Numbered from the stretch's first letter, positions 18,422 to 27,334 are shown. The stretch is DNA of 64,000 bases from Streptomyces sp. WAC05374 (GCF_004353505.1 NZ_SMNQ01000001.1:930001-994000); one strand, 5' to 3'. Made by a program: numbers and translations. Notes: a model not told the origin generated them from the letters alone.

Positions 18422-19288
18422 GTGACGAACCCCGCCGAGCGGCTCGTCGACCTGCTCGACCTGGAGCAGATCGAGGTCAACATCTTCCGTGGCGCCAGCC
18501 CGCAGGAGTCCCTGCAACGGGTCTTCGGCGGGCAGGTCGCCGGCCAGGCCCTGGTGGCGGCCGGCCGCACCACCGAGGGCGACCGGCCGGTCCACTCGCT
18601 GCACGCGTACTTCCTGCGGCCGGGCACCCCGGGCGTGCCGATCGTGTACCAGGTGGAACGGGTGCGGGACGGGCGGTCGTTCACCACCCGCCGGGTGACC
18701 GCGGTGCAGCGCGGCAAGACGATCTTCAACCTGACGGCGTCGTTCCACCAGCCGGAGGAGGCGGGCTTCGAGCACCAGCTTCCGCCGCGCCTGGACTTCC
18801 CGGGGCCGGAGGAGCTTCCCTCGGTCACGGACGAGATCCGCGAGCACCTGGGCGCGCTGCCCGAGGCACTGGAGCGGATGGCGCGCCGCCAGCCGTTCGA
18901 CATCCGGTACGTGGACCGGCTGCGCTGGACGGCGGAGGAGGTCAAGGAGGCGGACCCGCGCAGCGCGGTGTGGATGCGCGCGGTGGGCCCGCTGGGCGAC
19001 GACCCGCTGGTCCACACGTGCGCGCTGACGTACGCCTCGGACATGACCCTGCTCGACGCGGTCCGCATCCCCGTCGAACCGCTGTGGGGGCCGCGGGGGT
19101 TCGACATGGCCTCGCTGGACCACGCCATGTGGTTCCACCGTCCGTTCCGGACCGACGAGTGGTTCCTGTACGACCAGGAGTCCCCGATCGCGACGGGCGG
19201 CCGGGGCCTGGCCCGGGGCAGGATCTACGACCGCGAGGGCCGGCTGCTGGTGTCGGTGGTGCAGGAGGGTCTGTTCCGCCGCCGCTGA
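18422..19288 (+). CDS. tesB: Acyl-CoA thioesterase II
   Basis: A 288-residue double-hotdog thioesterase of standard TesB length, hydrolysing acyl-CoA to free acid and CoA. Family markers are RVFGGQVAGQALVAAG near residue 34, HSLHAYFLRPG, the catalytic-Asp region SLDHAMWFHRPFR, and the C-terminal VVQEGLFRR carrying the conserved Gln. GTG start with AAGGAG about 8 bp upstream. It follows the helicase by 24 bp and may be co-transcribed with it, though no functional link is evident. Confidence 0.93.
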   Translation: MTNPAERLVDLLDLEQIEVNIFRGASPQESLQRVFGGQVAGQALVAAGRTTEGDRPVHSLHAYFLRPGTPGVPIVYQVERVRDGRSFTTRRVTAVQRGKTIFNLTASFHQPEEAGFEHQLPPRLDFPGPEELPSVTDEIREHLGALPEALERMARRQPFDIRYVDRLRWTAEEVKEADPRSAVWMRAVGPLGDDPLVHTCALTYASDMTLLDAVRIPVEPLWGPRGFDMASLDHAMWFHRPFRTDEWFLYDQESPIATGGRGLARGRIYDREGRLLVSVVQEGLFRRR

Positions 19289-19364
19289 GCCCCGCCGGCC
19301 CGGCATGTTTTCATCGACCGTGTTGGCTGCCCTTCGGCAGCGCCCCTTCGAGGAGGAGTCCCGC

Positions 19365-19850
19365 ATGTCCCTGTACGACATCCCGCTGCGCACCCTGTCC
19401 GGTGAGCCGACGACCCTGGCCGAGTACAAGGACAAGGCCGTCCTGGTGGTCAACGTGGCCTCCAAGTGCGGGCTGACCCCGCAGTACGAGGGCCTGGAGC
19501 GGCTCCAGAAGACGTACGGCGACCGGGGCTTCACGGTGCTGGGCGTGCCGTGCAACCAGTTCGGCGGCCAGGAGCCGGGCACGGCGGAGGAGATCGGGAC
19601 GTTCTGCTCGGCGACGTACGGCGTGACGTTCCCGCTGCTGGAGAAGACGGACGTGAACGGCGACGGCCGGCACCCGCTGTACGCGGAGCTGACGCGGGTG
19701 GCGGACGCCGGCGGTGAGGCGGGTGACGTGCAGTGGAACTTCGAGAAGTTCCTCGTCGCCCCGGGCGGCGAGGTCACCCGGTTCCGTCCCCGCACGGAGC
19801 CCGAGGCGGCCGAGCTGGTCGCGGCGGTCGAGGCGGCGCTGCCCGCCTGA
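19365..19850 (+). CDS. Glutathione peroxidase family thiol peroxidase (Cys type)
   Basis: A 161-residue thioredoxin-fold peroxidase. The active-site cysteine is in NVASKCGLT (about residue 36), with Gln in VPCNQFGGQEPG and Trp-Asn in VQWNFEKFL completing the GPx tetrad. There is Cys rather than selenocysteine. Streptomyces makes mycothiol instead of glutathione, so the physiological reductant is probably thioredoxin or mycothiol. The ATG at 19365 is fixed by AGGAGGAG at 19351-19358. Confidence 0.93.
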   Translation: MSLYDIPLRTLSGEPTTLAEYKDKAVLVVNVASKCGLTPQYEGLERLQKTYGDRGFTVLGVPCNQFGGQEPGTAEEIGTFCSATYGVTFPLLEKTDVNGDGRHPLYAELTRVADAGGEAGDVQWNFEKFLVAPGGEVTRFRPRTEPEAAELVAAVEAALPA

Positions 19851-19893
19851 TATCGGTGGGCGCGTGCGGTGCCTGCCGCGTAGTGTTCCCCGG

Positions 19894-20643
19894 ATGACGA
19901 TCTCTTATGACGTGGCCGGGGACGGCCCCGCACTGGTCCTGCTGCACTCCGGCGTGTGCGACCGGCGGATGTGGGACCCGCAGTGGCCGGACCTGCTCGC
20001 CGCCGGTCACCGGGTGGTGCGCGCGGACTTCCGGGGCTTCGGCGAGACCCCCGCGCCGGACGGCCCGCACAACGATGCCGAGGACGTGCTGCACCTCATG
20101 GACGCCCTCGGCATCGAGCGCGCCGCACTGGTCGCCTCCTCGTACGGCGGCCGGGTCGCCCTGGAGGTGGCCGCCCGCCACCCGGACCGGGTGAGCGACC
20201 TGGTGCTGCTGTGCACCGCGCTCGCCGGCCGTGAACCGTCCGCCGGCCTGCGGGCGTTCGCCGAGCGGGAGGACGCGCTGCTGGAGGCGGGGGACGTCGC
20301 GGGGGCGGTGGACCTCAACGTCGGCACCTTCCTCGGCCCGGACGCCGACGCGCCCGCCCGGGAGGCGGTGGGCCGGATGCAGCGCCACGCCTTCGACGTC
20401 CAGCTCGCCGTCACGGAGCGGTTCCCGCGGATCACCTACGACGTCGACCTGAGCCTGGTCCGGGCGCGGACCCTCGCCGTGTCGGGCGGGCGCGACCTCG
20501 TGGACTTCCGGCACATCGCCGCCGGGCTCCCCGACGTCCTGAAGGACGCCCGCCACGTCGAGCTGCCCTGGGCCGGTCACCTGCCCAGCCTGGAACGGCC
20601 CGCCGCGGTCACGGAGCTGCTGCTCGACTTCCTGCGCGCGTAG
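19894..20643 (+). CDS. Alpha/beta hydrolase
   Basis: A 249-residue cytoplasmic alpha/beta-hydrolase. The oxyanion region is LVLLHSGVCDRRMWDPQW. The nucleophile elbow is VASSYGGRVALE (Ser about residue 83), the acid is probably in SGGRDLVDF, and the base in WAGHLPSLERP. This resembles haloalkane dehalogenase/3-oxoadipate enol-lactonase-type hydrolases, but the substrate cannot be assigned. It is 43 bp after the peroxidase gene and converges on the nuclease gene 26 bp away. Confidence 0.88.
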   Translation: MTISYDVAGDGPALVLLHSGVCDRRMWDPQWPDLLAAGHRVVRADFRGFGETPAPDGPHNDAEDVLHLMDALGIERAALVASSYGGRVALEVAARHPDRVSDLVLLCTALAGREPSAGLRAFAEREDALLEAGDVAGAVDLNVGTFLGPDADAPAREAVGRMQRHAFDVQLAVTERFPRITYDVDLSLVRARTLAVSGGRDLVDFRHIAAGLPDVLKDARHVELPWAGHLPSLERPAAVTELLLDFLRA

Positions 20644-20669
20644 GGCCGCGCGGGGTCACCGGCGGACGC

Positions 20670-21203
20670 TCAGCGGGAGGGGCACGCCGACCACAGCCCC
20701 GCCCCGGCCCGGCGGGCGGCCCGCTCGGCCGTGGTCATGGTGGGCCAGTACTTGTCGTTGGGCTCGAACAGCACCGGGGTGGCATGGCCGCTGCGGACGA
20801 GGGACTCGTTGACGAACACGTCCTCGTCGTTCCACACGTAGAGCAGGTACCGGTCGAAGCGGTCCTTCAGCTCGACGTCCCGCTCGGTGCGCAGTCGGCT
20901 GCCGACGGGCAGCAGTTCGGCGGTCCGCGCGGTGGCCTCACGGCTGAAGCACTCGCCCCTCTCGGGCGTGTCGATCTCCAGCAGGCGCACGCGTGCGACG
21001 GTCCCGTCGGGGATGACCCGGCCGTCGCCCCGCACTTCGAGGGTGTCGCCGTCGATGACGCGCAGCACGACCGGTCCGCGCTGCCTCGTGGGCGGTGACT
21101 CGTCCGCGCCGGCCGGTACGACGGTGACGAGGCCCACGGCGGTGGTGAGGGCGGCCGCGACCACACCGGTCCGGCCGCGGCGGCTCCAGGGGGAAGGACG
21201 CAT
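20670..21203 (-). CDS. Secreted thermonuclease (SNase-fold) family nuclease
   Basis: A 177-residue protein. Residues 1-33 are a signal peptide (SPWSRRGRTG then hydrophobic core, ending VPAGA). The SNase domain shows RVIDGDTLEV, VARVRLLEIDTPERG (catalytic Arg and Glu) and DRFDRYLLYVW (second catalytic Arg). Staphylococcal-type nucleases cut DNA and RNA with Ca2+. It is probably a scavenging extracellular nuclease. It is divergent from the lipase gene. Confidence 0.9.
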   Translation of the reverse strand: MRPSPWSRRGRTGVVAAALTTAVGLVTVVPAGADESPPTRQRGPVVLRVIDGDTLEVRGDGRVIPDGTVARVRLLEIDTPERGECFSREATARTAELLPVGSRLRTERDVELKDRFDRYLLYVWNDEDVFVNESLVRSGHATPVLFEPNDKYWPTMTTAERAARRAGAGLWSACPSR

Positions 21204-21381
21204 GACGCCCCCTCTCCTCAGGGGTTGTCCGTCCTTCTCAGTACAGCACCGGCCGTCGGGGCGCGCGAGCGTGCTTTCGGGCCGTGGGTTCGTCCGTGCA
21301 TTTCCGTCGGTTTTGAATAACGCTACGGAATGGAGCGGAATTACGGCACGGAATTTCTTGCGGCTGCTTCGTGCACGGCCA

Positions 21382-21410
21382 TTGACTTCCCGGCCATACT
21401 GGCCAGTAAC
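21382..21410 (+). promoter_or_regulatory. Candidate promoter of the lipase gene
   Basis: TTGACT at 21382-21387 is a good -35 match. A -10 is less clear (CAGTAA/AGTAAC about 16-17 bp downstream). Between them GGCCA-TAC-TGGCC (21392-21404) forms a small palindrome that could bind a regulator. The surrounding 249-bp gap is the most AT-rich stretch nearby and holds no reading frame. Confidence 0.35.
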
Positions 21411-21452
21411 CTCCTCTCGCGCCCCCCACGCGCCCCTTCACCGAGGTAGGTC

Positions 21453-22139
21453 ATGAAGAAGAACCTGCTGGCCGTCGCCGTTGCGAGCGTCCTGTTCGCG
21501 CCCATCACCGCCGCCCCGGCCGGGGCCGCCGCCCAGGCGTCCGCGTACGCCCCGGGTGGTGATCCCGTCCTTTTCGTCCACGGGTACAGCTCGTCCGGGT
21601 CCTATTGGAACACCATGGCCGACAGATTCCGTGCGGACGGCTGGCCCTCCACCCATCTGCGGCAGTGGAGTTACGACTGGCGCCAGTCCAATGCCACCAC
21701 CGCGCGGGAACTGGCCGCGGAGGTCGACCGGCTGCTCGAAGCGACCGGGGCGGCGAAGGTCGACATCGTCACGCACTCCATGGGCGGGCTGTCGAGCCGC
21801 CACTACACCAAGACCCTCGGCGGCAGCGGGAAGACCGACGCCTGGGTCTCCCTGGGCGGTCCCAACCACGGCACGGACGCGGCCAACTCGTGCTACGACA
21901 CGTCGTGCGGGGAGATGCGCATCGGCTCCTCCTTCCTCGCCGCCCTCAACTCGGGTGACGAGACCCCCGACGGCACGCGTCACGCCACCTGGTGGTCGCC
22001 CTGCGACACCTTCATCAACCCCGACAGCAGCGTCTCCCTGAGCGGCGCCACCAACACCCGTACCGCCTGTCTGGGGCACAGCGCCCTCGGCAGCGACCCG
22101 GTGGTCTACGGACAGGTGAGGGACTTCGTGAACCGCTGA
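21453..22139 (+). CDS. Secreted lipase/esterase (Streptomyces LipA-type alpha/beta hydrolase)
   Basis: A 228-residue exported enzyme. The signal peptide is residues 1-28 (MKKNLLAVAVASVLFAP, ending AGAAA). The nucleophile Ser is in DIVTHSMGGLSSR (about residue 110). The likely Asp is in WWSPCDTFINPD and the His in CLGHSALGSD. Four mature cysteines (NSCYDTSCG, PCDT, TACLG) suggest two disulfides. It hydrolyses acylglycerol or other esters outside the cell. AGGTAG lies upstream of the ATG. Confidence 0.9.
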   Translation: MKKNLLAVAVASVLFAPITAAPAGAAAQASAYAPGGDPVLFVHGYSSSGSYWNTMADRFRADGWPSTHLRQWSYDWRQSNATTARELAAEVDRLLEATGAAKVDIVTHSMGGLSSRHYTKTLGGSGKTDAWVSLGGPNHGTDAANSCYDTSCGEMRIGSSFLAALNSGDETPDGTRHATWWSPCDTFINPDSSVSLSGATNTRTACLGHSALGSDPVVYGQVRDFVNR

Positions 22140-22170
22140 CGGCCACGCCCGCCCGGGCCCGCCCGCCCGG

Positions 22171-24456
22171 TCACGCGACGGCGCTGAGGGTGTCCGCGAG
22201 ACGGCGGCGGGTGGCGCGGGCGGCGGGGAGGGCCGCGAGGGCGAGCGCGCCGGTGACGGCGGCCGCGGTGAGGGCCAGCAGGTGCAGCGGCGGCGGGGCC
22301 TGGGCGATGCCGGCGCCTATGCCGGTGGCGTGGGCCTCGTGGTCGATCAGCCAGTGGGCGAAGGGGACGCCCAGGGCGGTGCCGGCGAGGGCCGCGGCGA
22401 GGGCGGTGCAGCCGATGGCGGTGACGGTGACCGTGGTGATCTGGCGCGGGGACAGGCCGATGGCCTTCAGGGCGAGCAGGTCGCGTTCGCCGTCCCGTAC
22501 GGTGCCGCCGATCGCGGTGGACAGCTCGGTGAGGCCGATGAGGGCCAGGACACCGATCAGTCCGGCGACGACGCCACGCAGGGCGGAGAGGCGGTCGGCG
22601 GGGCTGGTGACCTCGTGGACGTCGAGCCGTCCCCCGGAGGCGTCGGCCAGCTCGGCGCCGACCGTGCGCGGGTCGGCGCCGGGGCGCAACTGGAGCTGGT
22701 AGAGGCTGGGGCGCAGCGCGGGGTCGTTCTCGCGGAGGGTGTCCAGCGAGGTGGAGACGACCCGGCCGCCGTTCTCCGGTTCGATGCTGCGGCCCACGAT
22801 GTGCAGCACCTGCGGGTGGCCGCCGACGGTGAGCCGTACCCAGTCGCCGACGTGGGCGCCGAGCAGGTCCAGCAGGCCCTGCCCGGCGACGGCCTCGTCG
22901 GGACCGTGGGCGGCACGGCCCTCCGCGATGGAGTACGGGTAGGGCCGCTCGCGGGTGCCGAGGCCGCGCAGGGCGATGGTGCCGGTCTGGCCGGGGACCA
23001 GGGCGGCGACCTCCAGGCCGGGGTGAGCGGCCCGGACGCCGGGGTTGGCCGCGAGGAGGGCGGCCGCCTCGCGGTCGGTGAGCGTGGAGTCGGGGCGGGC
23101 GGTGAGCGCGGCGGCGAGGCCGAGCTGCTCGGGGCGGCTGTCGAACCGTTCGATGGTCGTCCACGCGCCGAGCGCCACGGTGATCAGCAGCAGCGGCAGC
23201 GCGAGGCGCACGATGGTGGCCGGAGCCCGCCGGCCGCGCCCGAAGGCGCGGTGCCAGCCGAGGACCAGGGCGGGCGGGACGCGCAGTCCGAGCGCCTTCC
23301 TGGCCGCGCCGGACAGGCCCCCGCCCGGTGCGGCGGCCGGGGGCAGCACCGGTACGGGCGGCACGCGGCCCGCCCGCCAGGCCGCCAGGCAGGTGGCCGC
23401 CCCGATGAACAGCACGGCCGCGGCGGGGACCAGCAGCAGGGCCGGCAGGTGGCCGGGCAGTCCCTGCCAGACCTGCACCGCGTCACCGAGCCGGCCCGGC
23501 AGGCGGCCGCCCAGCGTCCGCACGAGCAGCACGGCGAGGGCCGCCCCGAGGACGGCGAACGCCAGGTGCTGGACGAGGAAGATCCGCACCACCTGGCCGG
23601 GGGTGAACCCGACGGCCTTGAGGACCGAGATGTCCCGCAGGTGGCCGCGCACCCGGGTGGCGATGGCACCGAACACGGCGAGCGCGGCCGCGACCAGGGC
23701 GCCGATGCCGAAGAGCCCGAGCACCTGGCCGAGGAGCTTGGTGTCGCCCTGCGCCTCGGCGCGGGCCTGCTGCCAGGTGGAGACGTCGTTGACGGCGCCC
23801 GCGCCGATCGCGGTGACGGCGCGCTGGACCGTGTAGTCGGTGTCGTCGGGGTCGGCGAGCCGCAGCCCGACGACCTGGCCGGCGGTGCGGTCCCCGGGCA
23901 CGGCGCGCGGCAGGGCCCAGACGGTGCCGGGCCGCTCCCCGGGGCGGTAGCGGCGTTCGGCGGTCTCGGCGACGCCGAGGACGGTCAGGGTGCGGCCGGT
24001 GACGGTGACCCGGTCGCCGGGTTCGGCCCACAGGGCACGGGCGAGCCCGGCTTCGAGGACGACGCCGTCGGGGGTGGCGGGGTCGAGCCAGCGGCCGGCG
24101 GTGATCAGGGGGCGGCCGGTCGCGGGCAGGCCGGCGCCGGTGGCGCGCAGTTCCACACCGGCGCGGGCGCCGCGCGAGGCGGCGGTGGTGGTGGCGGTGC
24201 GGTACGGGCCGGAGACGGCGGCGACACCGTCGAGCGCGGCGAGCCGGCCGGTGTCGGCGGCCGGGCCGGTGTGCAGCCAGACGTGGGCGCCGCGGGACTG
24301 GGTGAACACCCGCTGCCAGGGGTTGGTGGCGTACCCGAACAGGGCGGTCGCGAGCAGCAGGGAGGCGACGATGCCGGCGGTGGCGGCGACGAGGAACAGC
24401 GCCTCGCCCCGGTGGGTCCGCAGATCGGCGTGCGCCCAGCGCAGCATGGCCCGCAC
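22171..24456 (-). CDS. FtsX/MacB-type ABC transporter permease
   Basis: A 761-residue permease with about ten membrane helices: an N-terminal helix at 20-43, two FtsX domains (about 245-360 and 640-750) and a middle pair. Two large extracytoplasmic domains of about 200 residues each, with MacB-like periplasmic features, separate them. Such permeases pair with LolD-type ATPases to release lipoproteins, expel antimicrobial peptides or transmit force. A GTG start at 24456 fits AAGGAC upstream; ATG at 24447 is the alternative. It begins 6 bp after the ATPase gene and is the last gene of the PadR operon. Confidence 0.9.
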   Translation of the reverse strand: MRAMLRWAHADLRTHRGEALFLVAATAGIVASLLLATALFGYATNPWQRVFTQSRGAHVWLHTGPAADTGRLAALDGVAAVSGPYRTATTTAASRGARAGVELRATGAGLPATGRPLITAGRWLDPATPDGVVLEAGLARALWAEPGDRVTVTGRTLTVLGVAETAERRYRPGERPGTVWALPRAVPGDRTAGQVVGLRLADPDDTDYTVQRAVTAIGAGAVNDVSTWQQARAEAQGDTKLLGQVLGLFGIGALVAAALAVFGAIATRVRGHLRDISVLKAVGFTPGQVVRIFLVQHLAFAVLGAALAVLLVRTLGGRLPGRLGDAVQVWQGLPGHLPALLLVPAAAVLFIGAATCLAAWRAGRVPPVPVLPPAAAPGGGLSGAARKALGLRVPPALVLGWHRAFGRGRRAPATIVRLALPLLLITVALGAWTTIERFDSRPEQLGLAAALTARPDSTLTDREAAALLAANPGVRAAHPGLEVAALVPGQTGTIALRGLGTRERPYPYSIAEGRAAHGPDEAVAGQGLLDLLGAHVGDWVRLTVGGHPQVLHIVGRSIEPENGGRVVSTSLDTLRENDPALRPSLYQLQLRPGADPRTVGAELADASGGRLDVHEVTSPADRLSALRGVVAGLIGVLALIGLTELSTAIGGTVRDGERDLLALKAIGLSPRQITTVTVTAIGCTALAAALAGTALGVPFAHWLIDHEAHATGIGAGIAQAPPPLHLLALTAAAVTGALALAALPAARATRRRLADTLSAVA

Positions 24457-24462
24457 CGCCGG

Positions 24463-25221
24463 TCAGTCCTTCAGCTCGTTCAGTTCGAGCACGCCGGGCA
24501 GGCCGGTGCCGCGGCGGGGCGTCCCGCCCAGTGCGGCGTCGTCGGCGATGCGGCCGTCGAAGAAGCTGATCACCCGGTCCGCGGCGCTGGCGAGGCGGGC
24601 GTCGTGGGTGACGAGAACGATGCTCTGCCCGCGCTGGTGGTAGCGGGTCAGCAGCCGCATCACCTCGCGGGTGCCCTTGCTGTCGAGGCTGCCGGCCGGT
24701 TCGTCGGCCAGCAGCAGGCGCGGCTGGTTGACCAGGGCGCGGGCGAGGGCGACGCGCTGCTGCTCGCCGCCGGACAGTTCGCCGGGCATGCTGCGGGCCT
24801 TGCCCTCCAGGCCCAGCTCGGCGAGCAGCTTCTCGCGCTCGGCGCGGGCCTGCCGGGCGGAGGTGCCGGCGAGCAGGGCGGGGAGTTCGATGTTGTCGGC
24901 GACGGTGAGGTTGGAGACGAGGTTGAAGAACTGGAAGACGATGCCGATGCTGCGGCGGCGCTCGGTGGCCCACCGCGCCTCGCCGTAGTCGTCGGTGCGC
25001 TCTCCGTCAAGCCACAGGGAGCCGCTGTCGGGGCGCTGGAGCCCGCCGAGCAGGTGCAGCAGCGTGGACTTCCCGGCGCCGGAGGGGCCGGTGATCGCGA
25101 CGAACTCGCCGTGGCGTACGGAGAGGTCGACGCCGCGGACGGCGTGGGCGGGGGCGCCCTCGCCGTAGTGGGTCTTGACGAGGCCCTCGGCGCGCAGCAG
25201 GGGTATGGAACCGTCCGTCAC
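24463..25221 (-). CDS. LolD/MacB-type ABC transporter ATPase
   Basis: A 252-residue ATPase. Walker A is GPSGAGKST, Q-loop FQFFNLVSNLT, signature LSGGEQQRVALARAL, Walker B LLLADEPAGSLD and His-switch VTHDARL. The ADEPAG-type Walker B and FQFFNL loop are typical of LolD/MacB ATPases that serve FtsX permeases. The GTG at 25221 overlaps the PadR stop (GTGA) and follows GGAGGA by 7 bp, so the start is well supported. A longer frame from 25248 would lie inside the PadR gene. Confidence 0.93.
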   Translation of the reverse strand: MTDGSIPLLRAEGLVKTHYGEGAPAHAVRGVDLSVRHGEFVAITGPSGAGKSTLLHLLGGLQRPDSGSLWLDGERTDDYGEARWATERRRSIGIVFQFFNLVSNLTVADNIELPALLAGTSARQARAEREKLLAELGLEGKARSMPGELSGGEQQRVALARALVNQPRLLLADEPAGSLDSKGTREVMRLLTRYHQRGQSIVLVTHDARLASAADRVISFFDGRIADDAALGGTPRRGTGLPGVLELNELKD

Positions 25222-25733
25222 CGCAGGTCCTCCAGTTCCTCCTGGCACCGCTCCAGCCAGTCCAGGTCGGCCTGGAGGTGCAGCATGGCGCCCTCGATGA
25301 GGAGGTGGGCCATGCGGTTGTCGCGGTCTTCGGTCGCGGCCAGCTTGGAGAGGTTGCGCATGGTGTTGAGGTACTCGCGTCGCTGTCTGTTGATGAGGGC
25401 GATCTGGTCGGCGAGCCCGGTGCGCGGGGCGAGGGCGAGTTTCATGAAGAACTCGTCCCGGACCCTCGGTTCGTCGGCCGTCTCCTCGAACCAGGCGCGC
25501 AGGGCTTCCTGCCCGGCTTCGGTGAGACGGTAGATCTTCTTGTTGGGCCGGCTCTCCTGGGCGATCTCCTCGCCCTCGATGAGCCCGGACTTCTCCAGCC
25601 GGCCGAGCGTCACGTAGATCTGGCCGACGTTGGTGGGAGGGTACGCGGCGCCCAGCAGTTGCTCAAGGTCCTGCTTGAGCTCGTAGCCGTGGGCGGGGCC
25701 GCGCGCGAGGAGTGCGAGGAGGGGAAGGCGCAC
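25218..25733 (-). CDS. PadR family transcriptional regulator
   Basis: A 171-residue PadR protein with N-terminal winged helix (LLALLARGPAHGYELKQDLEQ, VGQIYVTLGRLEKSGLI) and a C-terminal helical dimerisation region (Vir_C type). GTG start after GGAGGAGGA. It is first in an operon with the ATPase and permease and presumably represses it, as LmrR-like PadR proteins do for drug exporters. It is divergent from a sugar-binding protein gene; the 125-bp gap holds the CCTAACGGGTA motif. Confidence 0.92.
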   Translation of the reverse strand: MRLPLLALLARGPAHGYELKQDLEQLLGAAYPPTNVGQIYVTLGRLEKSGLIEGEEIAQESRPNKKIYRLTEAGQEALRAWFEETADEPRVRDEFFMKLALAPRTGLADQIALINRQRREYLNTMRNLSKLAATEDRDNRMAHLLIEGAMLHLQADLDWLERCQEELEDLR

Positions 25734-25790
25734 CCGTGCTGTCCTCCTCCACGTGCTCCCGGTGTGATGTGGGCTCTAGTATCGCCCATG

Positions 25791-25801
25791 CCTAACGGGT
25801 A
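25791..25801. promoter_or_regulatory. 11-bp motif CCTAACGGGTA, shared with 27154-27164
   Basis: The motif lies 58 bp before both the PadR start (25733) and the binding-protein start (25859), i.e. in the middle of the divergent promoter region. The same 11 bases occur in inverted orientation inside a palindrome downstream of the binding-protein gene. It is a candidate operator for PadR or for an unlinked sugar regulator. Confidence 0.4.
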
Positions 25802-25858
25802 TACATGCCCGCAGACGCGGACGCCGATGTCTTGCGCCGGGTGCACTGGGAGGAACCT

Positions 25859-27133
25859 ATGCGGTGGATACGTGCCGCGGGTAGGGGTCTCCTCGTGGTC
25901 ATGGTCATTATGACCGGGTACGCGGCCTCCGGGGCCGCTCCGGCGGACCGGGCGCCCGGCGGCGGGCGGGGCCCGATGACCCTGGCGACGGCCGGTGACC
26001 TCACCGGCTACCTGGGCCGGGTGCTCGACGGCTGGAACCGGGCGCACCCGGGCGAGAAGGTCACGCTGGTGGAGCTGCCGGACTCGGCGGACGAGACCCG
26101 GGCCCAGATGATCACGGACCTGCGGTCGGGAGCGGGCCGGTTCGACGTCCTCAACATCGATGTGGCGTGGACGTCGGAGTTCGCCGCGGCCGGGTGGATC
26201 GCACCGGTGGACCGGCGGCGCTTCCCGCTGAGCAGCTTCCTGCCGCCGGTGGTGGACACGGCGACGTACGACGGCAAGCTGTACGCCGTCCCGTATGTCA
26301 CGAATGCCGGAATGCTCTTCTACCGCAAGGACGTGCTGGAGCGCGAGGGCGAACGGCCGCCGCGCACCTGGGCGGAGCTCCGGCGGCAGGCCCGGACGAT
26401 CGCCCCGCGGTACGGCCTCGAGGGGTACGCGGGCCAGTTCCTGCCGTACGAGGGGCTGACGGTGAACGCCGCGGAGGCCGTCTACTCGGCGGGCGGCACC
26501 ATCCTCGGCGACGAGGGCGAGCGGGTCACCGTGGACTCGGCCGCCGCCCGCTCCGGGATCGGCTTCCTCGCCGGGGGCGTACGGGACGGCTGGATTCCCC
26601 GGGAGGCGCTCGGCTACACCGAGGAGGAGTCGCGCCGGGCGTTCCAGGACGGCCGGCTGCTGTTCCTGCGCAACTGGCCGTACGCCTACGCCGGCGCGTC
26701 CGGACCGGACTCGCGGGTGGCGGGGAAGTTCGGCGCGGTGCCGCTGCCGGGGCCCGAGGGGCCGGGCACGAGCGTGCTGGGCGGGTCGAACCTCGCGGTG
26801 AGCAGCCACGCACGGCACCCGGAGTCGGCGCGCGACCTCATCGCGTACCTCACGAGCGAGCCGGTGCAGCGCCGGGTGCTGACCGAGGGCGCGCTGCCGC
26901 CGGTGCGGGCGGCGCTGTACGGGGAGCCCGCGCTGGTGCGCCGCTTCCCCTACCTGCCCGCGCTGCGCGCGAGCGTGCTGACGGCCGCGCCGCGCCCCAA
27001 GAGCCCGCACTACGAGCAGGTCAGCCTGGCCGTGCAGGCCGTGGCGCACGACGCGATGGCGCAGCGCCAGACGCCCGAGGCGGCCGTGCGGCGGCTGGCC
27101 GGGGAACTCGCGGCCATCGCGCACCGCCGCTGA
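25859..27133 (+). CDS. Extracellular sugar-binding protein of an ABC importer (ThuE/LpqY-like)
   Basis: A 424-residue family-1 solute-binding protein. Residues 1-30 are a signal sequence (GRGLLVVMVIMTGYAASGAA) without a lipobox cysteine. The mature part has the two-lobe pattern with FDVLNIDVAWTSEFAAAGWI, YAVPYVTNAGMLFYRKDVL, and TSVLGGSNLAVSSHARHPESARDLI. It resembles trehalose/maltose-binding proteins. GGAGG at 25849-25853 sets the ATG at 25859. It has its own promoter region and is separated from the permease genes by the glucosidase and a second binding protein, so the locus has two receptors. Confidence 0.85.
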   Translation: MRWIRAAGRGLLVVMVIMTGYAASGAAPADRAPGGGRGPMTLATAGDLTGYLGRVLDGWNRAHPGEKVTLVELPDSADETRAQMITDLRSGAGRFDVLNIDVAWTSEFAAAGWIAPVDRRRFPLSSFLPPVVDTATYDGKLYAVPYVTNAGMLFYRKDVLEREGERPPRTWAELRRQARTIAPRYGLEGYAGQFLPYEGLTVNAAEAVYSAGGTILGDEGERVTVDSAAARSGIGFLAGGVRDGWIPREALGYTEEESRRAFQDGRLLFLRNWPYAYAGASGPDSRVAGKFGAVPLPGPEGPGTSVLGGSNLAVSSHARHPESARDLIAYLTSEPVQRRVLTEGALPPVRAALYGEPALVRRFPYLPALRASVLTAAPRPKSPHYEQVSLAVQAVAHDAMAQRQTPEAAVRRLAGELAAIAHRR

Positions 27134-27151
27134 CCTGAGACCTCTCCTGTA

Positions 27152-27168
27152 GTTACCCGTTAGGTAAC
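27152..27168. promoter_or_regulatory. Perfect palindrome GTTACC-N5-GGTAAC, candidate operator
   Basis: 6-bp arms at 27152-27157 and 27163-27168 with spacer CGTTA. It contains the 11-bp motif also present before the first binding-protein gene. It lies in the 201-bp gap upstream of the glucosidase operon. Confidence 0.5.
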
Positions 27169-27237
27169 CGAACCCTGCCGAGGCATGGGACATATCGGTA
27201 CATAAGCCTTGAACTTTCGCTGTTTTCGGCAGCATCG

Positions 27238-27276
27238 TTGACACCCTCTCGTCACGCCTACTTAACATGCATGCAT
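27238..27276 (+). promoter_or_regulatory. Candidate promoter of the glucosidase-transporter operon
   Basis: TTGACA (27238-27243) is a perfect -35. An AT-rich -10 (CTTAAC or TTAACA, 27261-27267) follows at 17-18 bp. A 10-bp palindrome ATGCATGCAT (27267-27276) overlaps the presumed start point and could be an operator. The glucosidase start is about 60 bp further on. Confidence 0.5.
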
Positions 27277-27334
27277 AACCGCTACCCGCTCTGGATGGCG
27301 CGCACCCCTTCACGAAGAAACAGGTCAACGGGTG

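Noticed and set aside
15947..19933. A 1328-codon open frame on the minus strand under the helicase and thioesterase genes
   Set aside because: It is antisense to two clear protein families, is rich in Arg/His/Gln with no domain, and has no ribosome site; such frames are common in GC-rich DNA.
21671..21673. TTA in the lipase gene, and similar TTA strings at 47697 and 59858
   Set aside because: They are out of frame (parts of AGT-TAC, TGT-TAC, CGT-TAC), so they do not imply bldA dependence.
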